The notes below the pieces were generated by a model. It was not told the DNA's origin. It did not search any database and worked only from the letters and a program-made list of their open reading frames with translations. 7,600 nucleotides of DNA from Myxococcales bacterium (lineage in GTDB: Bacteria > Myxococcota_A > Polyangia > Polyangiales > Houyiibacteriaceae), in NCBI GenBank assembly GCA_020354595.1, contig CP070650.1:2670526-2678125 (forward strand), given 5' to 3'. The translations under genes were made by a program, and so were the position numbers. Position 1 is the first letter of the stretch; each line of letters opens with the position of its first letter. This document shows, one piece after another, positions 5,985 through 7,600 of this stretch.

Positions 5985-6916
5985 GCCTCTTGCGGTATCT
6001 GGTGGGCCGTGTCGTGAGGGCGTTGCTGACCGTGATCGGTCTGGTGACGCTCGTGTTCCTCCTCGTCCGCCTCATCCCCGGCGACCCGGTCGAGGCGATC
6101 CTGGGCGACCAGGCCGGGCCGGAAGAAAAGGCCGAGCTTCGGCGGGCGCTCAACCTCGATCGACCGGTCGGCGAGCAATACGTCGCCTTCCTAGGCGACA
6201 TGGCGGACGGGAGCATGGGGACTTCGTTCCGCCAACCGGACCGGTCCGTATGGTCACTGATGCGCGACGTATTGCCGTACACGATCGTTCTCGCCATCGC
6301 CGCGTTGCTCGTGGCGTGGATCGTTGCGGTGCCCCTCGGGACCGTTGCCGCAGCGCGGGTCGGACGCGGATGGGACAAAGCCGCCTCCGCGGCGGCGGTG
6401 CTCGGATTGGCGATCCCAAACATCTGGTTGGGCCCGCTGCTGATCCTCGCGTTCGGGGTGAAGCTCCGGTGGCTGCCCTTGCCAGGCGACGATCTCGCCG
6501 GACCGGAGGCATTGATCCTTCCGGCCATCACGATCGGAACCGCGCTGGCGGCGGTGCTGACTCGACAGACCCGCGCGGCGATGATCGAGGTTCTCTCGCA
6601 GCAATACATCAGCGCGGCGCGGGCGCGAGGCGTGCCTTCGATCGTCCTGTTACTCCGCCACGCGTTGCGGAACGCGCTGCTGCCCGTGATGACCATCGGA
6701 GCTGCACAGCTTGGCGCCCTGCTCTCCGGCACGGTCGTAACCGAAAAGATCTTCGAGCGCCCCGGGCTCGGGACTTTGTTTCTCGACGCGTTTTTCGCGA
6801 GGGATATTCCGGTGGTGCAGGGCTGCGTGTTGGTCATCGCGGTGATCTACGTGGGGGTCAATCTAGTCGTCGATTTAGCGTACGGCGTCGTCGATCCGCG
6901 GGTGAGGTTGTCATGA
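5975..6916 (+). CDS. ABC peptide transporter permease, DppB/OppB type
   Basis: This inner-membrane subunit forms half the channel of a binding-protein-dependent importer for di/oligopeptides (or nickel or similar small ligands; the substrate cannot be read from it). The 313-aa length is normal. Residues 14-33 are TM1. A periplasmic loop follows with the family hallmark IPGDPVEAIL (34-43) and GSMGTSF (79-85). Further TM segments lie at about 101-127, 136-162, 178-195, 234-256 and 280-303. The cytoplasmic EAA loop that contacts the ATPase is YISAARARGVPSIVLLLRHA (211-230), and FERPGLGTLFLDAF (260-273) is typical. Starting at ATG 5975 gives MSPGLLRYLVGRV; a TTG at 5990 would give the more usual short N-terminus. 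The ATG sits in a hairpin loop. Its stop overlaps the next permease start (ATGA), so the two are translationally coupled. Confidence 0.95.
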   Translation: MSPGLLRYLVGRVVRALLTVIGLVTLVFLLVRLIPGDPVEAILGDQAGPEEKAELRRALNLDRPVGEQYVAFLGDMADGSMGTSFRQPDRSVWSLMRDVLPYTIVLAIAALLVAWIVAVPLGTVAAARVGRGWDKAASAAAVLGLAIPNIWLGPLLILAFGVKLRWLPLPGDDLAGPEALILPAITIGTALAAVLTRQTRAAMIEVLSQQYISAARARGVPSIVLLLRHALRNALLPVMTIGAAQLGALLSGTVVTEKIFERPGLGTLFLDAFFARDIPVVQGCVLVIAVIYVGVNLVVDLAYGVVDPRVRLS

Positions 6917-7600
6917 GCGAGCTCCGAGCCCGCCTCCGCAAGACCCCCATCGGTCTGATGATCGTCATCGCGTTCTTCGTCCTCGGTTGGATCGGCCCTT
7001 CTATCGCGCCGTACGATCCGCTGGCGATCGATTTGCTCCACGAGTACGAGCCACCATCGCGGGCCCATTGGCTTGGCACCGGCGATAACGGGATCGACAT
7101 CTTGAGCGCCCTCTTGCACGGCGCGAGGCTTGCGGCGATCGTCGGCATCGTCGTCGTCGGCATCTCGGTCGCATTCGGAACGGCGGTTGGAACCTGGGCG
7201 GGGTACTACGGTCGACTCGTGGACCACGTCGTGACCGGAGTCGCCGACCTCGTTCAGGCGTTTCCAGCTATCGTGTTGAACATCGCCGTGCTTGCTTTGG
7301 TCGCCAAGCCCGGCCTACTTCACTTGATCGTGGCGCTCGCGGTCAACGGCTGGGTGCTGTATGCCCGCCTGTCGCGCGCCGAGACCCTTTCGCTTCGCGA
7401 GCGCGAGTTCGTCGAGGCCGCGCGCGCGCTCGGCGTCCCCGCACACCAAGTGATGCGCCGCCACGTGGTTCCGAACCTGATGGGGCCCCTGGTGATTCAG
7501 GCGACGACCGGGTTGGGCGTCGTCATCCTGGCGGAGTCGACCCTTTCCTTTCTCGGCTTGGGCCCCGGAAAGGCGGTGTCTTGGGGCGCGCTGCTCGATC
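6913..7600 (+). CDS. ABC peptide transporter permease, DppC/OppC type (runs off window)
   Basis: This is the second channel subunit of the importer, partner of the preceding DppB-type permease. The reading frame stays open to the window edge: 229 residues are seen, and the usual length is about 280-300. ATG 6913 overlaps the previous stop as ATGA and has GAGG (6904-6907) 5 nt upstream. TM1 is residues 13-32. HWLGTGDNGIDILSALLHGA (52-71) corresponds to the family motif GTDxxGRDxLSRLxYGAR; Ile61 stands where Arg is usual. Further TM segments follow at about 73-97, 113-132 and 136-150. The EAA loop is FVEAARALGVPAHQVMRRHV (167-186, EAA at 168-170). ILAESTLSFLGLG (205-217) and SWGALL (223-228) match the conserved C-terminal block. 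ATPase (DppD/F) or binding-protein genes probably lie to the right. Confidence 0.95.
   Translation, partial: MSELRARLRKTPIGLMIVIAFFVLGWIGPSIAPYDPLAIDLLHEYEPPSRAHWLGTGDNGIDILSALLHGARLAAIVGIVVVGISVAFGTAVGTWAGYYGRLVDHVVTGVADLVQAFPAIVLNIAVLALVAKPGLLHLIVALAVNGWVLYARLSRAETLSLREREFVEAARALGVPAHQVMRRHVVPNLMGPLVIQATTGLGVVILAESTLSFLGLGPGKAVSWGALLD

Noticed and set aside
5794..6837. 347-aa open frame on the minus strand opposite the DppB-type permease
   Set aside because: Arg/Ser/Thr/Pro-rich antisense translation; the plus-strand permease has all family motifs.
7141..7164. 9-bp direct repeat GTCGGCATC with GTC units between
   Set aside because: It encodes the Val/Gly/Ile-rich membrane helix of the second permease, so codon bias explains it.

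Overview
The window is GC-rich, densely coded bacterial chromosome with seven protein-coding genes. No RNA gene, mobile element or CRISPR array is visible. The best lineage guess is Myxococcota, Polyangia/Sandaracinaceae-like. This is an inference from the high GC, a Cys-rich lipoprotein of a style common in that group (GDxC...SxDC...GGYCT...CDPDTCP...GACV), an IreP/Stp1-type PP2C phosphatase, and a compact gene layout. No marker gene confirms it.

Layout: (1) 66-1775, plus strand: an exported gamma-glutamyltranspeptidase with all catalytic landmarks. (2) 5265-1772, minus strand: three genes in transcription order. They are a Slt70-type lytic transglycosylase (5265-3151), a PP2C protein phosphatase (3039-2269) and a small START/SRPBCC-like protein (2266-1772). 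The last two are 2 bp apart and surely co-transcribed; a 111-bp gap separates the transglycosylase from the phosphatase. The small gene converges on ggt and their stop codons overlap in the palindrome CTAG. (3) 5430-5918, plus strand: a Cys-rich lipoprotein of unknown function, divergent from the transglycosylase across a 164-bp spacer with two inverted repeats. (4) 5975 to the window end, plus strand: two inner-membrane permeases of a DppBC/OppBC-type peptide ABC importer, joined by an ATGA overlap. The second runs off the right edge.

Functionally the window is an envelope and nutrient neighbourhood: periplasmic glutathione/gamma-glutamyl peptide breakdown, peptidoglycan cleavage, an outer-envelope lipoprotein, peptide import, and Ser/Thr dephosphorylation. 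Nothing shows that these form one pathway. Most genes are ordinary. The less explained parts are the lipoprotein family, the PP2C/START-like pair, and several short spacers containing inverted repeats. The most striking repeat places the permease start codon exactly in the loop of a perfect 7-bp palindrome.
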